A DNA stretch of 64,000 nt, from the NCBI GenBank assembly GCA_037447655.1, contig JBBHKE010000282.1, positions 64,001-128,000 on the forward strand, in the 5' to 3' direction. The position numbers and the translations under genes were made by a program. Below, in pieces: positions 36,961 through 47,623 of the stretch (its first letter is position 1; each line of letters starts with the position of its first letter). This DNA is from Zygnema cylindricum. Lineage: Eukaryota > Streptophyta > Zygnematophyceae > Zygnematales > Zygnemataceae. Under the pieces are notes generated by a model. The model did no database searches, had not been told where the DNA came from, and saw nothing but the letters and a program-made list of their open reading frames with translations.

Positions 36961-37056
36961 TTGTTGACGTACGTAAAACGTGCTGATCGATACTCGGAAT
37001 TGTGGTAAAATCCACACTATAACCTATATAAAATTGGACCCACCAGCATAACATCT

Positions 37057-37129
37057 GAGCTGGTGGTACAGTGGTTATTACATTTACAGCTAAAGTGAAA
37101 GGTCCCAGGTTCAAATCCTGGCCGGCTCA
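37057..37129 (+). tRNA. tRNA-like sequence with CTA in the anticodon position (probable SINE head or tRNA relic)
   Basis: The 73 bases fold as a tRNA: the acceptor stem GAGCTGG/CCGGCTC is fully paired (one G-U), the anticodon stem TTTAC/GTGAA is paired, and the T arm CCAGG-TTCAAAT-CCTGG is perfect. The D stem is weak. A Pol III A box (TGGTACAGTGG) and a near-consensus B box (GGTTCAAATCC) are present. The anticodon loop AGCTAAA would put CTA at 34-36, but position 33 is G instead of the almost universal T. A working amber-decoding tRNA is therefore unlikely. A tRNA-derived SINE followed by a CT-rich tail fits better. Confidence 0.5.
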
Positions 37130-37183
37130 TCAATCCCTTTATTGGGATCGTCCATTCTATCCCCCGATTCTAGTAATCTTAAC

Positions 37184-37562
37184 ACCTCTCCCTCTCCCTC
37201 TCCCTCTCCCCCTCCCTCTCCCTCTCCCCCTCCCTCTCCCCCTCCCCCTTCCCCTCCCTCTCCCCCTCCCCCTCCCCCTCCCCCTCCCCCTCCCCCTCCC
37301 CCTCCCCCTCCCCCTACACCTCTTCCACTCCCTCTCCCTCTCCCTCTCCCCCTCTCCCCCTCCCCCCTCTCCCTCTCCCTCTCCCTCTCTCTCTCCCTCT
37401 CCCTCTCCCCCTCCCTGCCCCTCTTCCCCCCCCCTCCCCCTCTCCTTCTCCCCCTCTCCCTCTCCTCTTCCTCTCCCTCCCCTCTCTCCCTCCTCCTCTC
37501 TCTCCCTCTCCCTCTCCCTCTCCCTCTCCCTCTCCCTCTCCCTCTCCCTCTACCCCTCCCCT
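37184..37562. repeat. CCCTCT / CCCCCT array
   Basis: A second pyrimidine array lies right of the tRNA-like unit. Between about 37200 and 37316 the unit shifts to CCCCCT, a C-run pattern whose complement carries many G5 runs able in principle to form quadruplexes. Open frames across it are artefacts. Confidence 0.95.
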
Positions 37563-37577
37563 TGCATATATACATGA

Positions 37578-38484
37578 TTATTTGTTTTATTTCTGTTCTT
37601 ACACAATTATGAAAATGTTTATATTTTTTTACGATTTTTTGATGTTTTGTATTTTTGGATTTAGTTTTCATTATGTATTTTGTATTATTTATACAACAGT
37701 ATAATTCATGTATACCATATTATTTCTTAATCGTCCAAAACTATGTTTTACATTTACGGTTATGCATCACATTTTTATGGCTATTTCATTAAGTACTGTA
37801 TTGTAGTTTTATGCCATTGATAACATATAAAGTACTATATTTTATATATACTACATTTTAAATGTATACTATGTCGTATTTCATTTAATTTATATGTCAT
37901 TGTATACATATTCCATACTGTTTTTATTTTTATTTATATGGTACTATTAACTTAGTACCGGATTTTATTTATACAGCATTGTAAATTTAAAAAGTACTGA
38001 ATTTTATTTATAATTGTCATATCACTGTACATTATGGCACTTTTATTTGTTTTATTTATGTTCTTACACAATTATGAAAATGTTTATATTTTTTTACGAT
38101 TTTTTGATATTTTGTATTTTTGGATTTAGTTTTCATTATGTATTTTGTATTATTTATACAACAGTATAATTCATTTATGCCACATTATTTCTTAATCGTC
38201 CAAAACTATGTTTTACATTTACGGTTATGCATCACATTTTTATGGCTATTTCATTAAGTACTGTATTGTAGTTTTATGCCATTGATAACATATAAAGTAC
38301 TATATTTTATATATACGACATTTTAAATGCATACTATGTTGTATTTCATTTAATTTATATGTCATTGTATACATATTCCATACTGTTTTTATTTTTATTT
38401 ATATGGTACTATTAACTTAGAACCGGATTTTATTTATACAACATTGTAAATTTAAAAAGAACTGAATTTTATTTATAATTGTCA
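37578..38484. repeat. Tandem duplication, unit about 466 bp
   Basis: Positions about 37578-38045 and 38046 onward are nearly identical (TTCTTACACAATTATGAAAA, then the ACGATTTTTTGAT and TTATGCATCACATTTTTATG blocks). The second copy is interrupted after TTATAATTGTCA by the insertion at 38485 and resumes at 39660 with GTCATATCACTGTATATTAT. The unit is AT-rich without coding sense. Confidence 0.9.
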
Positions 38485-39659
38485 TGTCATGCCGTAAGAC
38501 GTCGGCAGGTATTATGATTATATCGTGTACTAATTGATGTTTCGGTGACGTGACAGGTACATATCCGAAAGTACAACTAGAGATTCGTACGGGACAAAAG
38601 TCGAAATATACTCTCGTACGGCACCATGTGGAATCAGCGTGGAACTGGACCACGGTACGGCATCAGATGTCAGAAATTCAAACGGCTACAAACCTGACAG
38701 GTGTCTGAAGTCATGAACCCTTGGAGGTTCATGCATCATTTTTTCTTAGCTTAGGGAGGGTTTTTATCCTCGAGGTGTAGATGTAAGGCAGTCTGAGGCG
38801 GCCACGCAGCGGTCGTCTCTTGAAACTGGCAGTGTTTAAACATAGAAACCTGCCTGCTCAGGGACATGTAGGAATTAGTGTAGCCGTACGGATTAGTGAG
38901 AGCATAGGATAAATGCCATTTGGCGAGATAGTAACCTTTGCAAATTACGTACGGGAATCCAACATTGGAAGGTTGTCGTTTTCTGACAAGCATTATTCTC
39001 GGGATTTGTCGAACTCTACTGTTAGGGTTTCACCTAAATATTTAGTGACAGGCTAGTTTTTGAGTTAGGGTTTTTTCCTTTTTCAGACCTATAGTTTCAT
39101 GCTAGTAATTGTCTCTGAGCTTCTCCTTTTCTCTGTATTAAGACCTTACCTAATCTACCGGCGCAAGCCAGCCTGCAAGGTTTCCCTCCAGACTGTGTTC
39201 TACTTGTCGTGGTGAACGAATTGTGTTGTGCGGATTTGGTGTATTCTTGCTGTCAGAGCGCTGACTGGGCGGTCTGGTTCCAGTCCCGTCCGGCTTTGTG
39301 GGAATACCGGCTATCTCGGCTCCTTCAACCGGTTAGGGAAGGGTTCAGGTCCGCTGGTTGGACTCCTGTAGGGAATATTAAAAGACTTCAGAGCCTAGTG
39401 GCTACTGTCGCAAATAGGGAATTCCATCCTTACTTACCTGATCTTGTTTTGTTAATTTTCCCTTGCTAAATCCATGTGTTCGGAATAATTTGTTTCTTTG
39501 AGCATATTCATTTATTATTTCTTGCAGTATATATTCTTTGTCCTCTGATTGTGGTCACAATACTGTACATATGTAATGGTCATTCATTTTCTGGTGTTTT
39601 TTGGCGACCCACGCGGGATGTGATGCATGCCATTCACGGTTGTACTGTCATGCACGACA
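38485..39659. mobile_element. 1175-bp insertion with TG...CA ends, probable solo LTR
   Basis: The insertion begins TGTCATGCCGTAAG, ends CATGCACGACA, and is flanked by GTCA on both sides (38481-38484 and 39660-39663). The undisturbed target is visible in the first copy of the tandem duplication near 38022. TG/CA ends, a 4-bp duplication, length and lack of a protein-coding frame fit a solo LTR. The strand and family cannot be told. Confidence 0.65.
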
Positions 39660-39663
39660 GTCA

Positions 39664-41270
39664 TATCACTGTATATTATGGCACTTTCTCCTCATCTTCT
39701 TAATCCTTATTGACCTCTTCAACACCACAACTAGCAGAATCATTAAGTTCACTCGTTCTTGAGCTCTGATGTTATGAACATCAACAGTAATATCAATAAT
39801 TACAGGTGACCACCTTATCATATTCCTTACGAAATAATTTCCGAAATAATTTCGGAGTGAGCATTTATCCGCTCCATAAACTAAGGTACATCGAAGCAAT
39901 ATTATCTATCAATACACCAACTAAATAGGCGGAATAGGGACAGCCATTGTAGCAACACAGCCCGGAAGGATAAGTTTGGAGTTGTTAAGCCCTCGGTCGT
40001 CAGCACCGTTGCATGAGACAAAGGGACAATTTTGATAATTAATTCAAAGTACAAAGTTTAAAGGAGGGATAAAGGAATAAATTCTCTAGAATTTTACTAT
40101 CAAGGAGAAAACAAAGCAAATACCAGATCTTTAACTTTAAAAAGGAAGAACTAAGCAAATATCAAGCGTTAAACGGTAAAACTTACTCCAAGTGGGTCTC
40201 TATTGCCCCTCTGTGCACTCCTGCGTGACCAGCGTGCTGACATCCTCTACCTCCACTTTGTTCCTATTTGACATACAGTATATTTGACGATAAGAAAAAA
40301 ACAATCAAACGTTTGCCAAAAAATACGTATGGAAGTATATCATAGTCAAAAAATCAAAACCTCATACATACAATTTTTTGGATTTATAAGATGAAAGAAC
40401 TTTCCAAATTTTTGACTTTATCTAATCTTACGAAAGGAAGTGCATCCTACTTATCAAAATTCAGTACTCAATTCTTTAATACAGAAGTGAATTCATTTTT
40501 CCCATCAAACCAATTCCCTAAATTTCATAAGTTCATGACATGATGTTAAACATGAGAATTCCTCCTGCTTGAGACTGTGACCGTACATAGAGCTCCATTG
40601 TCTTTTTCAGTGTTAACTTCTATTCAAAAACCGTTATTCCTCGACGGAGTCAAACTCTGTTTTAAACATAACAAAAAGACAAAATCCAGATTCACTTTCA
40701 AAATTTCGGAGAAACCACTAAGTCCCTATATTAATAAAGTGGCTAACCCTTAAGGTAGCTCAGAATTTGAATTTGCCTGAAAATAAACATTTCCGTCTTG
40801 TAAGCTCTAAGGTCAAGATCTAACCTGAAAAAAAATCCTTCACTGAATTTTGAAGTCCGGGGGGGGAGTTTTGCACCGTATTGCCCCGAAGCTACCACAT
40901 GGAAAATGGAGGAAGAAGGGGTAAATATCAACCAAACTGAAAACAGAAAAAATGTGACAAAAAAACAAGTTTTGAGAAGCATGCATGATGTTTTTTTGAA
41001 TAAAAAACATCATGATCATTAAAAAAATACAATCCTCTTCCGTTTGGTTTCCATAGTTCGTATTAAGAATAATTAATATGAGCAGTGTAAGCTCCATTTT
41101 GTAGAGAGATACAACTAAAATAAGGTGACAGATGTCAACTAATGTCAACTATGACGGCAGAGGCTTTCCGTTGGAGGCAGGCGTTAAACAAAAAGCCATG
41201 GCTGCTGTGAGAAAGTCAGGGTTGGTTACAAACCGTGATGAAGGTACACATAGTACGTTAGAGACTTAGA
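39664..41270. other. Intergenic, no gene recognised
   Basis: After the end of the interrupted tandem copy, the sequence has short open frames only. An AATTATTTC/GAAATAATT-type palindrome cluster lies near 39828-39856. Nothing else can be supported. Confidence 0.4.
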
Positions 41271-41272
41271 GC

Positions 41273-42812
41273 ATAGTTGTTCAAATCGCACGATTTTTTC
41301 CTTTTTTCCGATTGAAACTTATAATTTGTGACTTTTGAAAAAATCGTAAAAAAACGTGTACTGTAAACTGAAACTGGAAATTTACGGAAAACTGTAAACA
41401 AAACTGAAAATTTACGGAAACCTGTAAACAAATTACTGTAACTGTACATTTTTTTACGGATATGTACGGAATATAACTGGAAATATGCGTCGTACTTATT
41501 AGAACTGTCTGTTCAGTGAACTGAACAGGAATACCACAGAAGTTGTACGTTATATTATCGAAAATGTACGGACATTTTCGAAAAGAGACGTTGAACGTCA
41601 CAATAATTCCGCGCGTTCAGTTTGAAATTTGTACGGGCGTCTTCTTCAATTTTTTTTGAAAGAAGACGCCATGAAACATTGAAAACGAAACTGCGAGGAA
41701 GCTGCTTCCCTATATCCTACCCTCCTCCCTCCTAAGCTTTTTACTATCTTCGCCTCCAGCCTTCGACAAAAGCAATCATGCCCAGAAATCGTGCAAATTT
41801 CTATGTCGTGCAAATTGCTGAATGTGAAAAATGTCATTTGTTCTTGGTCTGTATCATAGTTCAAAAGTAGGCGTTTTTTGGTAGGCCTTTTGTAGGCCGC
41901 CTTTAGCGTAAGTTGTGTTACGGGCTTTCCATGTGATCTTCTTAGATCGCTACTTTCATCAGCGACCGTCCGATCGTCCAAAATTTTCCATACCCGAAAC
42001 CGACCGTTTTTTTTTTCTTCAAAATTTGAGTAACCGACGCTCGACCGAGTTTTGTCACGCTCCAAAATTGTTAACCGTTAACCGACCGTCGTTTACGAAA
42101 AAAAGAAAAAACCGAATCTTGATTTTTCGCGACTAACCGTGCCCGCCCGTAACCGAAAAGGTACAAAATTAGTCTATGTACGACGGTATAAGCCAATAAT
42201 AACAATTTGTCGTGTTCCCTAAGATTTGCGAAATGAATAGTGTACTACTGTGTTAGATTTGCGACGCTTTGTCGCGTTGCCTAAGATTTGCGAAATGAAT
42301 ACTGTACTACCGTGTCAGATTTGCGACGCTTTGTTGCGTTGCCTAAGATTTTCGAAATGAATAGTGTACTACCGTGTCAGATTTGCGACGCTTTGTCGCG
42401 TTCCTTTTGATTTGCGAAATAAATAGCTTACTACAATACCTTGTCAGATTTGCGACGCTAATCATGATGTCATGTACTTCCACGATGCCAAAGGGTACAA
42501 AGTACAAGAATGTTGGATTATAAGGACAGTACAAAATTTTCATTTTTTTTGGTTTTTTGGATGACCGACCGTGACCGACCGTTTTTTTTTCTTTGGTGAA
42601 TCAACCGACCGTAACAGCCCGACCCCCAAAATTTGGCAACCGAATCCGTTCCGGATCCGGCGCGGCGGTCGGTTAACGGTCGGTCACGGTTTCGGTTGAC
42701 CGTTTGCGACCTCTGGTTTACAGTACACGTTTTTTTACGATTTTTTCAAAAGTCACGAATTATACGTTTCAATCGCAAAAAAGGAAAAAATCGCGCGATT
42801 TGAACAACTATG
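41273..42812. mobile_element. Long-TIR element with nested hAT-type insertion
   Basis: About 95 bases at 41273-41366 (CATAGTTGTTCAAATCGC, ACGATTTTTTCC, down to AAACGTGTACTGTAAAC) return inverted at 42716-42812. These long termini enclose 1.35 kb. Inside lie GTAAAC..GAAAATTTACGG repeats (41340-41440), part of the element also seen at 42862-43150, and the hAT-like copy. No transposase is readable. Confidence 0.65.
41980..42714. mobile_element. Inverted copy of the CAGAGGTCGCAAA hAT-type element
   Basis: It is the reverse of 29346-30041 over most of its length, ending GTTTGCGACCTCTG at 42714, with the same GACCGACCGTTAACC words and the repeated GATTTGCGACGCTTTG unit (42230-42460). The other terminus near 41980 has lost its CAGAGGTC end. 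Confidence 0.7.
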
Positions 42813-42861
42813 TCTGAAATTGGTCGGTTTGTAAAAATATTTGACGATTTTCATTATTTGT

Positions 42862-43150
42862 ATCATAGTTCAAAACTAGGTGAAAGTAGGCCCATACAAT
42901 ATGCCTATTGTATGCAAAACATACAATATAACCTTAAGACCCATGTTGTATTCGGACCTATTCGAACCAATTAAAACATTCGGACCAAAATTTTTATTTA
43001 CATCGTCCGATTCGAACGATCGGACGGTCGCTGATAAAAGTAACGATCTAAGAAGATTGGATGAAAAGCCCATAACACAACTTACGGTAAAGGCGCCGAC
43101 CAAAGGCCCACCATAAAAACGCCTACTTTTGTATTGTTGAACTTTTCTGG
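42862..43150. mobile_element. Small element with ATAGTTCAAAA..TAGG termini; half copy at 41862-41975
   Basis: The left end TCATAGTTCAAAACTAGG and the right part CGCCTACTTTTGTATTGTTGAAC are roughly inverted. The block GGTCGCTGATAAAAGTAACG..AAGCCCATAACACAACTTACG (43025-43090) occurs inverted at 41887-41970, so two copies exist, one cut by the hAT insertion. Confidence 0.55.
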
Positions 43151-43295
43151 TATTGTTGAACTTTTCTGGTACCAGACAAATATGAACACGCCGCACGTGA
43201 AGCTTGTTTGAATGTTTACAGTCAATACCCGACGGCACTTAACCCTAAATATGACAGCCAGTAATGTTGTCGGTGCAATTACAGGAACCTCGTGA

Positions 43296-43998
43296 AGTCA
43301 AAGAGAAAAAGGAAAAAGTCAAAGGTAAAAAGGGAAAAGTCAAAGGGAAAAAGGAAAAAGTCAAAGGGAAAAAGGAAAAAGTCCTTGGGAAAAAGGAAAA
43401 AGTCCTTGGGAAAAAGGGAAAAGTCATTGGGAAAAAAGAAAAAGAAAAAGGGAAAAAGGAAAAAAAAGGAAAAAGACAAAGGGAAAAAGGAAAAAGGCAA
43501 AGGGAAAAAGGAAAAAGTCAAAGATAAATAGGAAAAAGTCAAAGAGAAAAAAAGGGAAAAAGGGAAAAGTCAAAGGGAAAAAGGAAAAAGGGAAAAGTCA
43601 AAGGGAAAAAGGGAAAAGTCAAAGGGAAGAAGGAAAAAGTCAAAGGGAAAAAGGAAAAAAGTCAAAGGGAAAAGGAAAAAGTCAAAGGGAAAAGGAAAAA
43701 GTCAAAGGGAAAAGGAAAAAGTCAAAGAGAAAAAGGAAAAAGTCAAAGAGAAAAAGGAAAAAGTCAAAGAGAAAAAGGAAAAAATCAAAGAGAGAAAGGA
43801 AAAAGTCAAAGAGAAAAAGGAAAAAATCAAAGAGAGAAGGAAAAAGTCAAAGAGAAAAAGGAAAAAGTCAAAGAGAAAAAGGAAAAAATCAAAGAGAGAA
43901 AGGAATAAGTCAAAGAGAAAAAGGAAAAAAAGTCAAAGAGAAAAAGGAAAAAAAGTCAAAGATAAATAGGAAAAAGTCAAAGAGAAAAAGGAAAATGT
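43296..43998. repeat. Purine-rich minisatellite, about 21-bp unit
   Basis: Units such as GTCAAAGAGAAAAAGGAAAAA repeat head to tail for 700 bp. The left half favours GTCAAAGGGAAAAAGG and shorter steps, the right half GTCAAAGAGAAAAAGG. The Lys/Gly/Val-rich frames across it shift register and are not a protein gene. Confidence 0.9.
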
Positions 43999-43999
43999 C

Positions 44000-44577
44000 A
44001 AAATGCAATGCAAATTAAATAATTAAGACAGGTGCCATAGCCTAAAAAGCCAGTCATACATTTCAAAATTTGCCTCGTTGTCAATACAAACAAAAAGAAA
44101 TTGAACTACATGAAGATCAGGAACATGCGACAATAACTTTTTGGCACTTGCTTACGCGCCGATTCCTTTTCTGGGATCGATTCCTAGATTGGGGGCGAAT
44201 CAGTTTCGTGTTTGCGGCGACAAAATAGTTTTTCAAAAAGCGTACGGTGAATTAAATTCTGTATTGCACCGTATCGAGCATGATCCGATTGTTCATTCTC
44301 GATATGTATTGATGTATCGTGCAACATATCCAGACGACTTTCATATCGCGATATAATATCACTCAACAAATGCGATGCGGGCGATACGCGATACAGGTTA
44401 TTTTCCCATGTAGTACAGGTACACTGTACTTCTGGCCTAACACCGGAAGAAAGAACAAAAACCTGAGCAGCGTAAGATCGATAAAAAGCGACCAACAGTT
44501 GAGCTGGAAATTTTTTCGGACTTCTTGTTGATACCATGGTATCGGACAAAATCCTTTGAGATAGACAAGAAGTTCAA
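44000..44577. other. Segment sharing a 110-bp block with 27236-27350; no gene
   Basis: AGCCAGTCAT, CCTCGTTGTCAATACAAAC, AGATCAGGAACATGCGACAA and TTTTTGGCAC follow the same order as in 27236-27325. TTTGCGGCGACA follows after a 60-base gain here. From 44230 to 44400 the CGATAT/TATCGCG words of the hAT-like families recur. An open frame at 44141-44356 crosses these repeats and is not a gene. Confidence 0.5.
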
Positions 44578-44650
44578 TGGAGACGCGGGGCATCGATCCC
44601 CGTACCTCTCGCATGCAAAGCGAGCGCTCTACCATATGAGCTACACCCCC
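44578..44650 (-). tRNA. tRNA-Ala (anticodon TGC)
   Basis: Read on the minus strand, 73 bases form a full cloverleaf: acceptor GGGGGTG/CGTCTCC, D arm GCTC/GAGC with GG in the loop, anticodon stem CTCGC/GCGAG with loop TTTGCAT (anticodon TGC), T arm CGGGG/CCCCG, discriminator A. The acceptor contains G3-U70, the classic identity signal for alanyl-tRNA synthetase. The A box (TAGCTCATATGG) is good. The T loop reads ATCGATG, so the near-invariant T54 is A and the B box is GGATCGATGCC, one base off consensus. No intron. Confidence 0.8.
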
Positions 44651-45574
44651 AGATGACACAGACATGTCGAAAATATTATATATATTAATTCACATTATCG
44701 TGGCCATCTGCAAAAAAATTGGACGGCCTCGATTGGACTTAGGGCTAGGCTCCATTGGATTATAAAACACCTGGTTTGGGTCAAAAAAATGGTCGTTGTA
44801 AACACTTATCGAGTGATTACCGTATTGTTCATTTCACAAAATAGTTGTTCATTGATACACGAGGGACAATAAATTATGTAAAAAAATGGAAGTTAATAAC
44901 CGACTTATCTAAATTTCCAATTATCCGATGCCAACTAAACATTTAAATTGTAAGATTTTTTTTTAATTATCAAGAAATGAGTTAAAACTTACAAGATAAG
45001 CTTCTAAAGTTGAATCAAGATAAAATCATATTTGACGATAAACAACGACCAAAGCTACTTACATCTTTTTGTTTTTTTAATTTTTGTTCAATATGTGATC
45101 TATTAGGAATAAATTAAAAACATGCTGTTCAAAAGCCAAAAAAAACATAAACACATCTTTAAAAAAACCTTCAAACAACATCAAAAACTATTCAAAGTGA
45201 TCATCATCGTCCACATGGAGTTGTTTAGACCAAAATTTGGTTTAAATTGTGATTTCTTCATAATTATTTTAATCGAGAAACAAAATTATAGAAGCTTGAG
45301 TGAGATCTGAAAATAGTGACAAACTTTTGTCAATATATATGTGTGAAAAGGCTAATGACCTACATATTTTAGCCTCTCGATCTCCTATTTTGACGATATA
45401 TTTTTTATTTCTAGCTCGCTTTTCTCAACTCTCCCAAAATTTCTCCATTTGTCACATGTGGTCTTCTTTAGTTTTGCTCCACTAGAAATGGTATGGACCA
45501 CAGAACCATTTTAGTTAGAGTAAATCTCGGTATTTACAAAGGAAAGCAAACATTGTAGCATAACATTTTAAGTT

Positions 45575-46966
45575 TCAATTTCTGGCCATAGATTGGGCGG
45601 CAGGAGGACAGTATCCGATTTGAGAGTTCCAACCTGCAAATCAACACGGAAACAATATTGAAATCAACATTGACGTTGACATTGAAATCAACATTGACAT
45701 TTATACATTGACATTGATACATTGACATTGACATTGACTTTGACATTGAAATAGAAATTTACATTGACATTGACATTGACACGTTCACATTGACATTATC
45801 ATTGACTTTGACATTGACATTAAGTGAAATTTAACATTGAAATTGACATCGACATAAGTAAATGCGCACTTATACTAAATTAAACATGAATGAACAGAAT
45901 TGTTTTGTACCTTTAGAAAGATTGTATCCCCGACTTTTCAAATCCCTCGACTCTTGGCAAGTAGCACAAGGGCCACAACAACAGTGACAGAAACAATCGT
46001 GACTGTATCCTTCACAACAACAATATCCACATGGTTTTTCCGGAAGATTGTATTTCTTCCGAAGAATATGTCGATTGAGAAAACTATAAGCGTAACCATA
46101 TCCAAAGCAAACCTGAAGACAACAGTAAAGTGCACATCCGGTGCAACATCCTGCCAGAACAAAGAAAGAGAGATAAACATATGTCCCGAATGTCAACACT
46201 AGATATGCTCAAGATTAATGTCTTGTCTATAAAGTCAAACATTAACACCAAACATATTGATATCCAAGTCCAAAGCTCGTTTAATGTCAAATGCCTAACC
46301 ATGTCTAGTGTCTAGTGTAGAACATCTATTGATAGATTTTAGAGTACGATGTCTAATGTCTATTTCCAATGTCTAATGTCCAATGTCCAATGTCCGACGT
46401 CCAATGTCCAATGTCTAATGTCCAATGTCCAATGTCCGATGTCCAATGTCCAATGTCCAATGTATGGTTTTCAGAACCCAAAACATGCCCAATCCAAAAT
46501 GAGCAATGCCCAATAAATGTTTACACCCCATAATTAGTGTGGCAAGAATTCTCACTGGTGCCACCCTCCGTAATAATCTCGGCATTGCGGCCGACCTGGA
46601 CGCAAGGGCAGAAGAAAGTACAGACACCTGAAAAGTACGAGGAAAAAAGTGAGAAAGAAAAAATGTTTACAAGAGAAAAGGGAGAGAAAACAGAGAGCTG
46701 CGAAAATAAAAAGAGGGAGAGAGGGAGAGATGTCAGAAATTATAGACGAAGATGGAAGAAAGGAGAAGAGGATAAACTGACAGATGGGAGAGGGGGAGAT
46801 TAGGATGGGAGGATGGCAGCAATGGAGAGAGTGAGGGAGGAGAGAGGAAGGGAGAGAGGGAGGAAGAGAGAGGGAGGAAGAGAGAGGGAGGGAGAGAGCT
46901 CTTGCACACTGTACAGTCCGAGAAACAGTCACAAAGTCCCGAGCTCCATTGCGCACGACTGGCCAT
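45575..46966 (-). CDS. PLAC8-family protein, copy B
   Basis: This is a paralogue of the gene at 34441-32395, with the same exon structure: 46966 to about 46906 (MASRAQWSSGLCDCFSDC), 46627-46556 (CTFFCPCVQVGRNAEIITEG), 46150-45911 (CCTGCALYCCLQVCFGYGYA, CGYCCCEGYSHDCFCHCCCG, CATCQESRDLKSRGYNLSKG) and 45633-45575 (GWNSQIGYCPPAAQSMARN, stop). Exons 2-4 have exactly the same lengths as in copy A. The first donor differs: copy A has GTGAGT, while here the aligned position reads GCAAGA, so either a GC-AG intron or a shifted donor is needed. Introns carry a GA tract, a short TCCAATG array and ATTGAC repeats. Conserved reading frames in both copies suggest both have been under selection. Confidence 0.8.
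45655..45850. repeat. ATTGAC minisatellite in PLAC8-B intron 3
   Basis: ACATTGACATTGAC-type units, the counterpart of 32480-33120, here shorter and more degenerate. Confidence 0.8.
46353..46464. repeat. TCCAATG minisatellite in PLAC8-B intron 2
   Basis: About 16 units of TCCAATG and variants lie in the same position as the longer array in copy A. Confidence 0.85.
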
Positions 46967-46969
46967 GTT

Positions 46970-47621
46970 CGTACTTTATTTTATTGTTATTATTGTATGC
47001 TATTCAATTTACTATTCAGATCGTATTTAATTCAGTATTTTAAAAGGGAGGAGAAAAAGGTGAATTACGGAACCACAGTACGGTGGAATCTCTGACACAA
47101 AAACTTTAACTGTACGGAGCAATTGGAAAATATAAGGAGCCAAAATGGAAAAAGAAATGACAAAATTGGACATTGATTCGATTTTGGTTCAGAATTCGAC
47201 AATTTCTGTTTAAAATCTCTAAAAAAAAAAATTTATTATTTCGTTCAGAAAGTGCAAGCTTAGCGTGTCCGTACAGTATAGCGTGACGTGACAGACGCGT
47301 CAGGACTATTTTTAGGGCAGCGCTAAAAAACACGCCAAAAAGGTCTAGAAAGATCCGCAAATTTTACTATAGCGCCCTAAAATGTACGGAATCAAAAGAT
47401 CTGTTGAAAAAAATGTGTGTACGTGGTGGATTCTTATAGGTCAGTTCGGTAATCACTTCAGGTTAAAACACTGACATTCGTACAGTATTGCCGTACAGGA
47501 CAATAATGTTCAGAAAATAACAAGAAAGTAATACAATAGAGACCAAGTCGGCTTGTACAATCGTGTACGGAATAATGTCACATCCGTACGGACGAGAAGG
47601 CATTCGAAGGAGTTACAGAAC
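46970..47621. other. Upstream of PLAC8-B; no further gene
   Basis: Non-coding part of duplication copy B, collinear with 34445-35070. No recognised element. Confidence 0.5.
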
Positions 47622-47623
47622 TA

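Noticed and set aside
37057-37129. A functional amber-suppressor tRNA
   Set aside because: Position 33 is G rather than T and the D stem is weak. A SINE head or relic explains it better.
43264-43542. Lys-rich and Phe-rich frames on opposite strands
   Set aside because: They follow the 21-bp purine minisatellite and change register. No start context or family.
44141-44356. 71-codon plus-strand frame
   Set aside because: Crosses the block shared with 27.2 kb and the CGATAT repeat words, so it is most likely chance.
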